The position numbers and the translations under genes were made by a program. This document shows positions 26,735 to 34,190 of a stretch of 64,000 nucleotides of DNA, one piece after another. The DNA lies in NCBI RefSeq assembly GCF_009674775.1, contig NZ_WKKE01000004.1:62001-126000 (forward strand). The letters are read 5' to 3'. Position 1 is the stretch's first letter, and the number at the start of each line of letters is the position of its first letter. Source of the DNA: Flavobacterium sp. LC2016-23 (GTDB taxonomy: Bacteria; Bacteroidota; Bacteroidia; Flavobacteriales; Flavobacteriaceae). Under the pieces are notes generated by a model. It had not been told where the DNA came from and ran no database searches. It was given only the letters and a program-made list of their open reading frames with translations.

Positions 26735-27148
26735 ATGAGCACAGCAACAAGACCAAATCACATCGGGCGAAAAATCAACCGTATTCGTGAACTGAAATAT
26801 ATAAAACAAGAAGTCTTAGCGCAGGCTTTAGGAACCAATCAACAGGCTGTTTCTATTATGGAAAACAGCGAGACTATTGATGAAGAAAAATTAGTTGAAG
26901 TAGCAAAAGCTCTGGGTGTAACGGTAGAGGCTATTAAAAACTTTTCGGAGGAAGGGGTGGTTAATTATTTCAACACTTTTAATGAAACTGTTTCTGGTAG
27001 TAATTTTGGTCCCCAAAGTACTTGTAATTTTAATTCTTTGGATAAAGTAGTTGAACTTTACGAACGTTTGGTTCAGGCTGAAAAAGAACTGGTTCAGGCC
27101 GAAAAAGAAAAAGTGGAGTATTTGGAAAAATTATTCAAAGTAAAATAA
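26735..27148 (+). CDS. XRE-family regulator with C-terminal coiled coil (paralogue)
   Basis: 137 residues. Helix-turn-helix in residues ~10-65 (IRELKYIKQEVLAQALGTNQQAVSIMENSE...LGVTVEAIKNF), then NYFNTFNE, an Asn/Ser-rich linker (GSNFGPQSTCNFNS) and a strong coiled coil with a QAEKELVQAEKE repeat, ending LEKLFKVK. The layout matches 25029-25415. Such regulators are common in Flavobacteria but their ligands are not known to me. The possible leaderless start is discussed under the -7 box. A small hairpin at 27163-27178 follows. Confidence 0.88.
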   Translation: MSTATRPNHIGRKINRIRELKYIKQEVLAQALGTNQQAVSIMENSETIDEEKLVEVAKALGVTVEAIKNFSEEGVVNYFNTFNETVSGSNFGPQSTCNFNSLDKVVELYERLVQAEKELVQAEKEKVEYLEKLFKVK

Positions 27149-27162
27149 TACACCTGAACAGA

Positions 27163-27178
27163 GTTTCTAATAAGAAAC
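27163..27178 (+). terminator. Small hairpin after the XRE gene
   Basis: GTTTCT / AGAAAC around AATA, without a T run; a weak terminator or processing site. Confidence 0.3.
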
Positions 27179-27323
27179 GCAAATCCTGAAATAATATTGG
27201 TAAAGAACTACAAATCGTAAGGATTGTGTCAAAATCAGAAGAAGCAGGAATAGAATTATAGGTAAAGGCCTAAAACAGGCCAGCTCTAAAGAGCGTATAG
27301 AAATATTTAAATAATTTCCATAA

Positions 27324-27356
27324 AAAAACCCCGTCTAAGGCTTAGACGAGGTTTTT
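27324..27356. terminator. Bidirectional terminator
   Basis: AAAAACCCCGTCTAAG and CTTAGACGAGGTTTTT pair with one mismatch, with A and T runs outside. It serves the histone H1-like gene on the - strand and any transcript coming from 26735. Confidence 0.88.
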
Positions 27357-27373
27357 GTTCCTGAATACAAATA

Positions 27374-27550
27374 TTATTTTTTTGATTCTTCGATAGAAAC
27401 TTTTCTAAACTCTTTTAAAAGTTTTTCAATTTCCAAAGTTGATTTACGGGCTCTTGGTCCAGCAGCTTTAACACCTTTTTCAGTTAGTGATTCAGCTTCT
27501 GCTTTGAATGTGTCGATTTCGGCGTTGATTTTTACTAATAGATCTTTCAT
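27374..27550 (-). CDS. Histone H1-like protein
   Basis: 58 residues from ATG 27550 (MKDLLVKINAEIDTFKAEAE). The frame is open further upstream to 27607, but the -7 box at 27575-27582 lies inside that extension, so 27550 is the start. Lys-rich with an ARKSTLEIEKLLKEFRK segment and a helical N-terminal half, matching the short histone H1-like (Hc1-like) proteins found in Bacteroidota. It probably binds the nucleoid; direct evidence for this family is limited. Confidence 0.85.
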   Translation of the reverse strand: MKDLLVKINAEIDTFKAEAESLTEKGVKAAGPRARKSTLEIEKLLKEFRKVSIEESKK

Positions 27551-27899
27551 GCTTATACTTGTTAAATTAAGGCGCAAAAATAAAAGTTTGCTTGATAGAT
27601 AACGCATCTTTAATGTTAAAATTATGCCTGTTTTTGCCTCACCTGTTAATATTAAATTAACCGACGCGCTTGACCTCTTATTTTCAGTTAATTACAAAAA
27701 AAATAATCTCCATTTTTATTTTTTATTTTTTTGCTTTCACCTGCTACAGTGCCTTATTGAAGTAAATTCTTAAAGATTATCAACGCATTTTAAGGAGATA
27801 CAAAGGGTATAAAGGGGCTCGGTCCTTTCTTTTTTTGATAATTATCAGACACAAAAAACTGTATGCTATTTTATATTTATCAAATGCGCTGCTAAATGC
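27551..27899. other. Spacer of about 350 bases holding the histone H1-like promoter
   Basis: Apart from the -7 box at 27575-27582 (-), no gene or strong structure was seen. A short AAAGG...CCTTT followed by a T run near 27811-27836 might end transcription on the + strand, but nothing recognised reads into it. Confidence 0.45.
27575..27582 (-). promoter_or_regulatory. -7 box TATTTTTG for the histone H1-like gene
   Basis: Read on the - strand, an exact TAnnTTTG box 24 bases before the ATG at 27550. Its position rules out the longer start at 27607. Confidence 0.5.
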
Positions 27900-28442
27900 T
27901 CACATTTTAGTAATATGCATAACATGACGTTCGACAAATGTGATTAAATCAGTCATGTTTCTGTTCTTATCAGATTTATTCGAAATAGAAATAATATGCT
28001 GATCCTTGTCCTTAATATATAAAAAGAAGAAATCCTTAGTTAAAACTGCTTTATCTATCTGGCTCCATTTGTGAGCAAAAGCACCCAGCGGGGAATTTAC
28101 ATAAATATAAGAACTGGTAAAATTAAGCTTATAGCTGCCTGTAAGACCGCTGTAAACGGCAATTTTTTTCATACACTTAAAAAAGAATTTGCATGTTGCG
28201 TTTACAAATGAATAATGAAACATAAAAAACGAAACAATCAGAATTAAGCTCTTTAACTGCCATTTCATAAAATCTTCCTGACTTTCTAAACTTAAAAAAT
28301 CAAAAAAAAGAAAAGCGACCACAATAAGTATAAAAAAGACCGTAACCCTTCCTTTATACAAACGCTTAAAATACATCTTATTTAGCTTTTGTATTTCACT
28401 AATATTCAACTCAAACTCTGCAGAAAATTTAGAAGTATTCAT
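27900..28442 (-). CDS. YcxB-like membrane protein
   Basis: 180 residues. A polar N-terminus (FSAEFELNISEIQKLNK), two membrane helices (TVFFILIVVAFLFFDFL; SLILIVSFFMFHYSF) and a C-terminal strand-rich domain (GSYKLNFTSSYIYVNSPLGAFAHKWSQIDKAVLTKDFFFLYI) that fits the YcxB-like domain. Function unknown. The same plan, shorter, is seen in 25640-26053. It stands alone, with no gene in the next 385 bases. Confidence 0.7.
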   Translation of the reverse strand: MNTSKFSAEFELNISEIQKLNKMYFKRLYKGRVTVFFILIVVAFLFFDFLSLESQEDFMKWQLKSLILIVSFFMFHYSFVNATCKFFFKCMKKIAVYSGLTGSYKLNFTSSYIYVNSPLGAFAHKWSQIDKAVLTKDFFFLYIKDKDQHIISISNKSDKNRNMTDLITFVERHVMHITKM

Positions 28443-28828
28443 TTCTTATGGTATTAATTAATTTGTTCTTTCATTATTATTTCTCTTCTGAAAAAAGCAA
28501 AATTAAGCGGAATAGTACTTACAGGATAGCTCAATTAAGACATAAAAATGTCAGAATAAGGTTTTTTGCAGATTTTAAGACCGAAGCTGTTTTTTTATGC
28601 ATTTTCAGGTCCCAAATCGACAAAAAATTACAGTTATCAATTGAATCCCTACACTTATAAAACGGATAAAAAAGGCAAGCTTTTTTACACTAAATTACCT
28701 CCGGAAAAGCAAATTTAATTCAAATTCTTACAAAATAATTTCAAAGAACGAAACAAATAATCGCGTATTAAATTCTTCGTAAACTATTAAAATTAAAGCA
28801 GTAAAATTTTGTAATACCATAATGCCAC
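28443..28828. other. Spacer of about 385 bases
   Basis: A 70-codon frame at 28448-28660 (+) has no family features and a frame-shadow composition, so it is not called. No exact -7 box was found before the AraC gene at 28829. Nothing else supported. Confidence 0.45.
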
Positions 28829-29809
28829 ATGAAAATAATTGAACATTCTTATTGTGCTGATTTAAGCTGGGTAGAACCGTTTGCAAGACAACTTGATGGA
28901 AAAATAGACGGAAATTTTATAGTTGTTCCAGATGATATACAATCGGGAACCAGATATTTTCTGGAGTGCGAAAAAGGGATCGTAGCCTATTATATCGATG
29001 TGAAATATCATAAAAACCTTCATTTTATACAAAAAAACCCGAAAGATGATTTTGTGGGATTCTATTATGACCTTACCGATGGTGAAGCCCGTTTAATGAC
29101 CAATAATACCATCTGCGACTTAGGGCGATGGAAATACAATCTGGCTGTCATAGACGGCAGTTTAAAAGCCAATTACCAGATAAAATCAGGAAGTCATACT
29201 TATGCCCTTTGCATATTCATACAAAAAAACAAACTTGCTGCATTTATTAAAGATGATACTGTTCTTTTCTCCGACCTGCAGCAAATAACCGATCCCAAAA
29301 AAAACACGGTTATCCGGTTTGACAGGATCAGTAATGATAGTTTTCATATACTCAATGATCTCCGCAAATTAAAAGTAGGTGGCCCGGTTTTCGATTTAAA
29401 TCTTAAAGCTACGGTACATATGCTGATGTCTAATTATTTAAAGAAAATAGCCCGCAACAGGATTATTATTCAAACCGTTAAGGAATCAGATATTCAAAAT
29501 ATAATAGCAATGCAAATGTTTTTAATTGAAAATATTGAAGGCCCATTTCCGAGCATACTGTCAATGACAGAAAAAATTAAAATGTCTGAAACGAAGTTTA
29601 AGATTTTGTTTAAAAAAATGACCGGCTTAACCCCCTATTCTTTCTTCATGAACAATAAAATGGCACTTGCAAAAGAACTTCTTGAAGACGGACAATTAAG
29701 TATATCCCAAATTTCAAACAGACTTCATTTTAGTAATAATTCTCATTTTACCTTAAACTTTAAGGAACATTTCGGGTTATCGCCAAAGAGTTTTATGAAA
29801 CAGTTATAA
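28829..29809 (+). CDS. AraC-family transcriptional regulator (first of a tandem pair)
   Basis: 326 residues. Residues ~1-230 form a domain I cannot name, strand-rich at the start (GNFIVVPDDIQSGTRYFLECEKGIVAYYIDV). The C-terminal ~90 residues are an AraC-type DNA-binding domain (FPSILSMTEKIKMSETKFKILFKKMTGLTPYSFFMNNKMALAKELL...ISQISNRLHFSNNSHF). The second AraC gene starts 17 bases after its stop and is a paralogue. No signal peptide or membrane helix, so cytoplasmic. Target and ligand unknown; the pair lies between the PULs but nothing ties it to pectin. Confidence 0.88.
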   Translation: MKIIEHSYCADLSWVEPFARQLDGKIDGNFIVVPDDIQSGTRYFLECEKGIVAYYIDVKYHKNLHFIQKNPKDDFVGFYYDLTDGEARLMTNNTICDLGRWKYNLAVIDGSLKANYQIKSGSHTYALCIFIQKNKLAAFIKDDTVLFSDLQQITDPKKNTVIRFDRISNDSFHILNDLRKLKVGGPVFDLNLKATVHMLMSNYLKKIARNRIIIQTVKESDIQNIIAMQMFLIENIEGPFPSILSMTEKIKMSETKFKILFKKMTGLTPYSFFMNNKMALAKELLEDGQLSISQISNRLHFSNNSHFTLNFKEHFGLSPKSFMKQL

Positions 29810-29826
29810 ATCAAATACCTACAGTT

Positions 29827-30855
29827 ATGAAAAAAATCAATCATTTTTATAGTTTAAAACCAGAATGGCAGCAAGAATTAGTTCAGGAAATACAAGGAAA
29901 ACTTATTGATAATAAAATAATTGTTATCCCGGAAACTCTTGGTACAGGCCATACGTATTTCACCCCTATCGCTCCGGGAATTTCTGTACTGTTTATCGAT
30001 TTTATTTTAACGGAACCGGTTGAAATAAACCGGTTGAAATCTGAAAATGAATCCTATATCTTTCATTTTGATTTAAGTGATTCCGCAAATTTTATAGAAA
30101 TTGATACGGCAGAGTACAAAATTGGTTCCCGAGAAAATCCCGGTCTTGCCATTATAGACAATCAGACGGAAAGTTCTTTTAAGCCATCTGTGAATGAACG
30201 AACCAAGGCATTACGGCTGCTTGTTGACAAAAAATTACTGAAGGAGCTTATGCAAACTAACTCTATAGAAGAATGTCATAAACAAAAAAACAAAGAGGAG
30301 GGAAAGTCCCTTTATTATTACGACCATATTGACAGCAACAGTATTTTCCTGATCAGATCGCTTATTGATAAGTCTGTTTTTGAGCATTCATTCGATTCTT
30401 ACTTAAAAGGAATTTCACTAAAGCTGTTAGGAAACTTTTTGAATCGCTATGAAAATCTATCGGTGAAAAAAAATGAAATTACGGAAACGGACCTTGAGGC
30501 GGTTATTAAAACACAGGATTATTTTTTAAAAGACCTCTGCAATCCCTTCCCTACGATAAATTTCTTATCGGAAATGGCGGGCATGTCTTCTACCAAATAT
30601 AAAATGCTGTTTAAAAAACATTTTAACGATACGCCTAAAAATCTTTTTTTAAAAGAAAAAATGATCCTGGCAAAAAAACTGCTTCAAAGTGGCAATTACA
30701 GTAGCCTGATAGAAATTGTATATGAATTAAATTATACACGAATGAACCATTTTCACTCCAAATATTATGCTGTTTTTCAACGAAAACCATCAGAAGATTT
30801 TGTGAAAAAGCCTTATCGGAAAATGGCAGGATATGCTCCTGAAATTGTAACCTGA
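29827..30855 (+). CDS. AraC-family transcriptional regulator (second of a tandem pair)
   Basis: 342 residues. The N-terminal domain lines up with the first copy (KLIDNKIIVIPETLGTGHTYFTPIAPGISVLFIDF) and the C-terminal AraC domain is FPTINFLSEMAGMSSTKYKMLFKKHFNDTPKNLFLKEKMILAKKLL. The second helix-turn-helix half (LIEIVYELNYTRMNHFHSKY) departs from consensus more than in the first copy, which may mean weaker or altered DNA binding. It probably arose by duplication and is co-transcribed with 28829. Converges with the acetylesterase gene; a hairpin lies at 30858-30890. Confidence 0.85.
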   Translation: MKKINHFYSLKPEWQQELVQEIQGKLIDNKIIVIPETLGTGHTYFTPIAPGISVLFIDFILTEPVEINRLKSENESYIFHFDLSDSANFIEIDTAEYKIGSRENPGLAIIDNQTESSFKPSVNERTKALRLLVDKKLLKELMQTNSIEECHKQKNKEEGKSLYYYDHIDSNSIFLIRSLIDKSVFEHSFDSYLKGISLKLLGNFLNRYENLSVKKNEITETDLEAVIKTQDYFLKDLCNPFPTINFLSEMAGMSSTKYKMLFKKHFNDTPKNLFLKEKMILAKKLLQSGNYSSLIEIVYELNYTRMNHFHSKYYAVFQRKPSEDFVKKPYRKMAGYAPEIVT

Positions 30856-30857
30856 AG

Positions 30858-30890
30858 AAGGGAATAAAAATCGTTATTTAATACCCTTTT
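30858..30890. terminator. Weak bidirectional hairpin between convergent genes
   Basis: AAGGG/CCCTT plus an AATAAA-TTTAAT extension with mismatches, T run on the + side. Lies across the stop of the acetylesterase gene. Confidence 0.45.
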
Positions 30891-31617
30891 TTAATTGATC
30901 AAGAGCAGGATCTTTCGAAAGTCTGATTTGACTAATCACAATTTTGGCGATTTCCCTAGCTCCTTTTAAAGAAAGATGTGTATCATCATTTTTATCTTCT
31001 TTATAATACGGAACTTCGCCTGCCTTAAAATGTAAATGAAGCAACTTTGATTTTTCGGGTCCGTAGGATTGCTCCAGCAATTCGGTATAATATTCTAAGT
31101 CAATAAAAGGCACTTTGTATTCCTGTGCTACCAATCTTGTTTGTAAAGGATAATCGCCATGGGTAGGGACCAATACTCCTTGTTCGTTGAAATTTCGCCT
31201 TGCAATAGAAGTTAATAAAATTGGAATTGCTCCTTTTTCCCTGCTTTCCTTTACAAACCGGATTAAATTATACCGATAACTTGTATGCGGATTGGTGTAT
31301 CGCGCTGAATCTGCTATTTTTTCGTCATTATGGCCAAACTCGATAAAAACATAATCCCCTATTCTGAGTTTCTTACAGATGGAATCCCAGCGTTTTTCAT
31401 TGATAAAACTTTTGGTGCTGCGCCCGTTTACCGCTTTGTTTTCTACAATGATATTTTCATTAAAAAAGGGTTGTAAAACCTGCGCCCATCCATGCTCCGG
31501 ATTTTTATCGGCATCTTTTTTATTAGCCATTGTCGAATCACCAATACAATAGAGCGTTGTTTTTTGTGCCCGGCAACTCAGGGAAATTAAAAATAAAATG
31601 GAAAGGAAGTATTTCAT
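30874..31617 (-). CDS. Rhamnogalacturonan acetylesterase, CE12/SGNH
   Basis: 247 residues from ATG 31617. The frame opens 72 bases earlier, but the signal peptide (MKYFLSILFLISLSCRAQ) marks 31617. SGNH-fold motifs: Ser in CIGDSTM, a Gly-Arg-Ser block in NGRSTKSF, Asn in FGHNDEK, and the Asp-His pair in NDDTHLS near the C-terminus. This is the CE12 type that removes acetyl groups from rhamnogalacturonan. A Cys inside the hydrophobic region may make it a lipoprotein. It is the last gene of the right PUL; a repeat-rich gap separates it from GH28. Confidence 0.9.
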   Translation of the reverse strand: MKYFLSILFLISLSCRAQKTTLYCIGDSTMANKKDADKNPEHGWAQVLQPFFNENIIVENKAVNGRSTKSFINEKRWDSICKKLRIGDYVFIEFGHNDEKIADSARYTNPHTSYRYNLIRFVKESREKGAIPILLTSIARRNFNEQGVLVPTHGDYPLQTRLVAQEYKVPFIDLEYYTELLEQSYGPEKSKLLHLHFKAGEVPYYKEDKNDDTHLSLKGAREIAKIVISQIRLSKDPALDQLKKGIK

Positions 31618-31825
31618 TTTTTGGATTATTCGATTATTCGATTTTTGGATTTTTGGATTATTCGATTTGAAAGTTAATACTAACCGCAAGGTTCGCTAAG
31701 GTTTACGTAATCCCGATAGCTATCGGGACGCAAAGTTTATTAACTTATACTTGTACCTCTGAACCTTTGTAACTCTGGGCCTTTGTTACCTCAGTACCTC
31801 AGAATCTTAGAGACTCAGAACCTCT
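31618..31825. repeat. Repeat-rich gap: TTGGATTATTCGAT words, a perfect palindrome and ACCTCTGAACCTTTG words
   Basis: 31618-31672 repeats TTGGATTATTCGAT/TTTTTGGAT; 31681-31700 echoes the AACCGCAAGGTTCGCT part of the 20447 element; 31711-31728 is a palindrome; 31745-31825 repeats ACCTCTGAACCTTTG/ACCTCAG words related to 7900-7950. It breaks the PUL between GH28 and the acetylesterase. No -7 box was found for the acetylesterase. Confidence 0.6.
31711..31728. repeat. Perfect 18-bp palindrome TCCCGATAGCTATCGGGA
   Basis: Self-complementary over all 18 bases, in a repeat-rich gap. I believe this palindrome recurs in Flavobacterium genomes; not verified here. Confidence 0.7.
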
Positions 31826-33175
31826 TTACTTAGCTGCCGAGGGAACAGTCGCCCGCTGACCAATAAAAACATCGGTCATAAGCACATTCTCCGCATTTTC
31901 ATTTGACAGGGCGTTTTTTGCCGATTTTATTTCGATGTTGCTTAAAGAGATATTCCTGATTTTTTTCTCCGGGAATCCCTGAATCACAATTCCGGATTCT
32001 GTGGCTTTATTGCAGGTGATATTCGAAAAGTAAACATTCGATATGTCCGACTGAAAACCGCTTCCTTCCCCATGATAATTGGATGTGATATACAGGCAGT
32101 CTTCTACTTCATCCAGTTTCAGGTTATTGACAAAGATATTCTTTATAAAACCGCCGCGATCTGCATTGGTTTTGATATAGATTCCTCTTTTCAGATAGCC
32201 GGCGGTTTTACAATTTTCTACATAAACATTCTGAATTCCGGCAGACATTTCGCTGCCCAAAACCACTCCGTGAAGTCCCTTGAAATTACAATTTCTAATC
32301 ACAATGTTCTCACTTGGCGTAGCCGAATTGGCTCTTCCTTCATGATCCCTGCCTGCCTTAATGGCCACATTGTCGTCGCCGTTATCGAAATTTACATTTT
32401 CAATTAAAACATCTTTCGCGTATTCCGGATCAATTCCGTCATTATTGTAATTCAATGATTTATAGCTTATTCCGCGAACGGTGATACTTTCTGATTTCAA
32501 GAGATGCAGACACCAGAACGGGGAATTTTCGATACGGATATTTTCAACCAGAATATTTTTACAATTAAAAAACTGAATCAGCTGTGGACGCATAAAATAA
32601 CCTTCCCCAAACTTTCTGTCGTTCAGTGGCACGCTGTTATGGTTCATTTCACGACTGCGCATTTTGCCGTCGTTTTCTTTGGCTTTAAAGCTTTTCCAGA
32701 TATTGCCTCCTTCACCGTCAATTGTTCCCTCACCGGTTATGGCAATATTCGAGCATTCGTAGGCATAAATTAATGGACTGTAATTGTACAGCATTGTTCC
32801 TTCCCAACTGGTCAGTACCATTGGCAGATAATCTTTTGGGGCATCACTAAATTTAATTTTAGCGCCTTTTTCTATTTTAAGATTGACATTGCTCACAAAG
32901 TGAATCGGACCATTTACTTTATAGATCCCTTTGGGTACAATTATGGTTCCGCCCTTGTTCTTTTTACACAAGGCCATCGCTTTGTCGAAAAAGGCTTTAT
33001 TATTGGTTACAGAATCTCCTTTTGCCCCCAGTTTTACAATATTTACCTCATACGAAGGAAAAACGGGCAGCTGGATTCTATTCACGATAGCCTCTGCTGC
33101 TGCAGTTGGAAATTCCGTTTTCTGGGCGAAAGAACTCCATGAAATTACTAGAAAAAGAAGGCCTCTGAAATTCAT
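31826..33175 (-). CDS. GH28 polygalacturonase-like enzyme with variant active-site motifs
   Basis: 449 residues from ATG 33175, where a signal peptide starts (MNFRGLLFLVISWSSFAQ). The open frame reaches 33355 but would overlap the pectinesterase gene. Right-handed beta helix of family 28. Active-site blocks: NNDGIDPE (NTD motif), GDDNVAIKAGRD (DD motif), LHGVVLGSE (consensus GHG), YIKTNADRGG (consensus RIK). The acids are intact, but the Gly of GHG is Leu and the Arg of RIK is Tyr, unlike the copy at 45180. It may be an exo- or rhamnogalacturonan-type variant. It lies 22 bases after the CE8 gene in the same run. Confidence 0.9.
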   Translation of the reverse strand: MNFRGLLFLVISWSSFAQKTEFPTAAAEAIVNRIQLPVFPSYEVNIVKLGAKGDSVTNNKAFFDKAMALCKKNKGGTIIVPKGIYKVNGPIHFVSNVNLKIEKGAKIKFSDAPKDYLPMVLTSWEGTMLYNYSPLIYAYECSNIAITGEGTIDGEGGNIWKSFKAKENDGKMRSREMNHNSVPLNDRKFGEGYFMRPQLIQFFNCKNILVENIRIENSPFWCLHLLKSESITVRGISYKSLNYNNDGIDPEYAKDVLIENVNFDNGDDNVAIKAGRDHEGRANSATPSENIVIRNCNFKGLHGVVLGSEMSAGIQNVYVENCKTAGYLKRGIYIKTNADRGGFIKNIFVNNLKLDEVEDCLYITSNYHGEGSGFQSDISNVYFSNITCNKATESGIVIQGFPEKKIRNISLSNIEIKSAKNALSNENAENVLMTDVFIGQRATVPSAAK

Positions 33176-33197
33176 ATTTAATGTCTTTTTATGAAAA

Positions 33198-34184
33198 CTA
33201 TTTTTGTTTGGAAAACCAGTTTGGTACGCTGTCCTGAAGAATATTTTCTGTAGTATATTTTTCAGCTTCTTTTTTTGAAAGCTGATGCGACCATGAAACT
33301 CTTTTTGTCGGCTGATGTCCTTCGCCTTTGCAATTGTATTCGGCATAAAAAGCATTCTTTTCAGCTTCGGGTTTTGACCAGTTTTGCCAGCCTTCCGGTA
33401 TTATCTGTTTTTCCATCTCACAATTCAGATACACTGTTTTGGCATAAATTCTCCACGGCCTTCCGAGATAAACGGCTGTTGCAGAAGGATCGGCTGTCAG
33501 TTTGCAATTTCTAAAAACAAAACCGAAATCATTTCCCTGCGGAGTTGAAGCAGCAGTGATATAAGAGCTTTTTATGCTGTGAATCACACAATTTTCGAAT
33601 AAAGCGGTAGCGCTTCCAAAAATAAAATCAGTTGTTCCTTCGATATAACAATCCTTAAAATAGTGTTTGCTTTTTTCACCTGACAGGTACAATGTATCCT
33701 GATTTCCCAGTATCCTGCAATTTGAAACCTGTACACGATTCGCCACCACCGACAATGCAATGGCCTGACCATTATCGCCTGAAGTATTTTTAATGGTTAA
33801 ATTGGATACTGAGGAATCATCTCCTTCCACTAAAACCGTGTACGTATGAAAAGTACTGTTTCTTCCTAAATTTATTTTCGAAAAATTATCATCGAAAGTA
33901 ATAATGGTGTTTTCTTTACTTTCCCCAATCAGCTCCAGATGCGTATTCCATTCCGGGATTCTGACTTTTTCAGCATAAGTTCCGTTTTTGATACGGATCG
34001 TTACTTTTTCATACGGGAATGACGGAGCCGCATTTATGGCCTCCTGAATTTTTGTAAAATCCCCCGAGCCGTCCTGCGCCACAATCATTTCTTTATCAGA
34101 CCCGCTTTTATAACTGTTCTGAGCGATTGCTGCAAAGCCTGTAAGTAATAAAGTAAATACTATTATTTTTTTTAATGGAATCAT
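33198..34184 (-). CDS. Pectinesterase, CE8
   Basis: 328 residues; signal peptide ends near AIAQ. Parallel beta helix of CE8, removing methyl esters from homogalacturonan so that GH28 can act. Motifs present: GNGQAIALSV-like start of the helix core (GQAIALSVVANR), the Asp in NQDTLYLSG, the second Asp in GTTDFIFGSA, and the Arg-Trp pair in LGRPW. It sits between GH43 and GH28 with gaps of 6 and 22 bases, so is co-transcribed with them. Confidence 0.95.
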   Translation of the reverse strand: MIPLKKIIVFTLLLTGFAAIAQNSYKSGSDKEMIVAQDGSGDFTKIQEAINAAPSFPYEKVTIRIKNGTYAEKVRIPEWNTHLELIGESKENTIITFDDNFSKINLGRNSTFHTYTVLVEGDDSSVSNLTIKNTSGDNGQAIALSVVANRVQVSNCRILGNQDTLYLSGEKSKHYFKDCYIEGTTDFIFGSATALFENCVIHSIKSSYITAASTPQGNDFGFVFRNCKLTADPSATAVYLGRPWRIYAKTVYLNCEMEKQIIPEGWQNWSKPEAEKNAFYAEYNCKGEGHQPTKRVSWSHQLSKKEAEKYTTENILQDSVPNWFSKQK

Positions 34185-34190
34185 CTTCTT

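Noticed and set aside
26534..26809. 91-codon frame on the - strand
   Set aside because: It overlaps the XRE gene start antisense and shows no domain.
27551..27607. Longer start of the histone H1-like gene
   Set aside because: A -7 box lies inside the extension and the family begins at MKDLL.
28448..28660. 70-codon frame on the + strand
   Set aside because: No recognised domain, no promoter box, composition like spacer.
31618..31689. 24-residue extension of the acetylesterase
   Set aside because: It lies in TTGGATTATTCGAT repeats and precedes a clear signal peptide at 31617.
33176..33355. 60-residue N-terminal extension of the GH28 at 31826
   Set aside because: It overlaps the CE8 gene and hides the signal peptide that starts at 33175.
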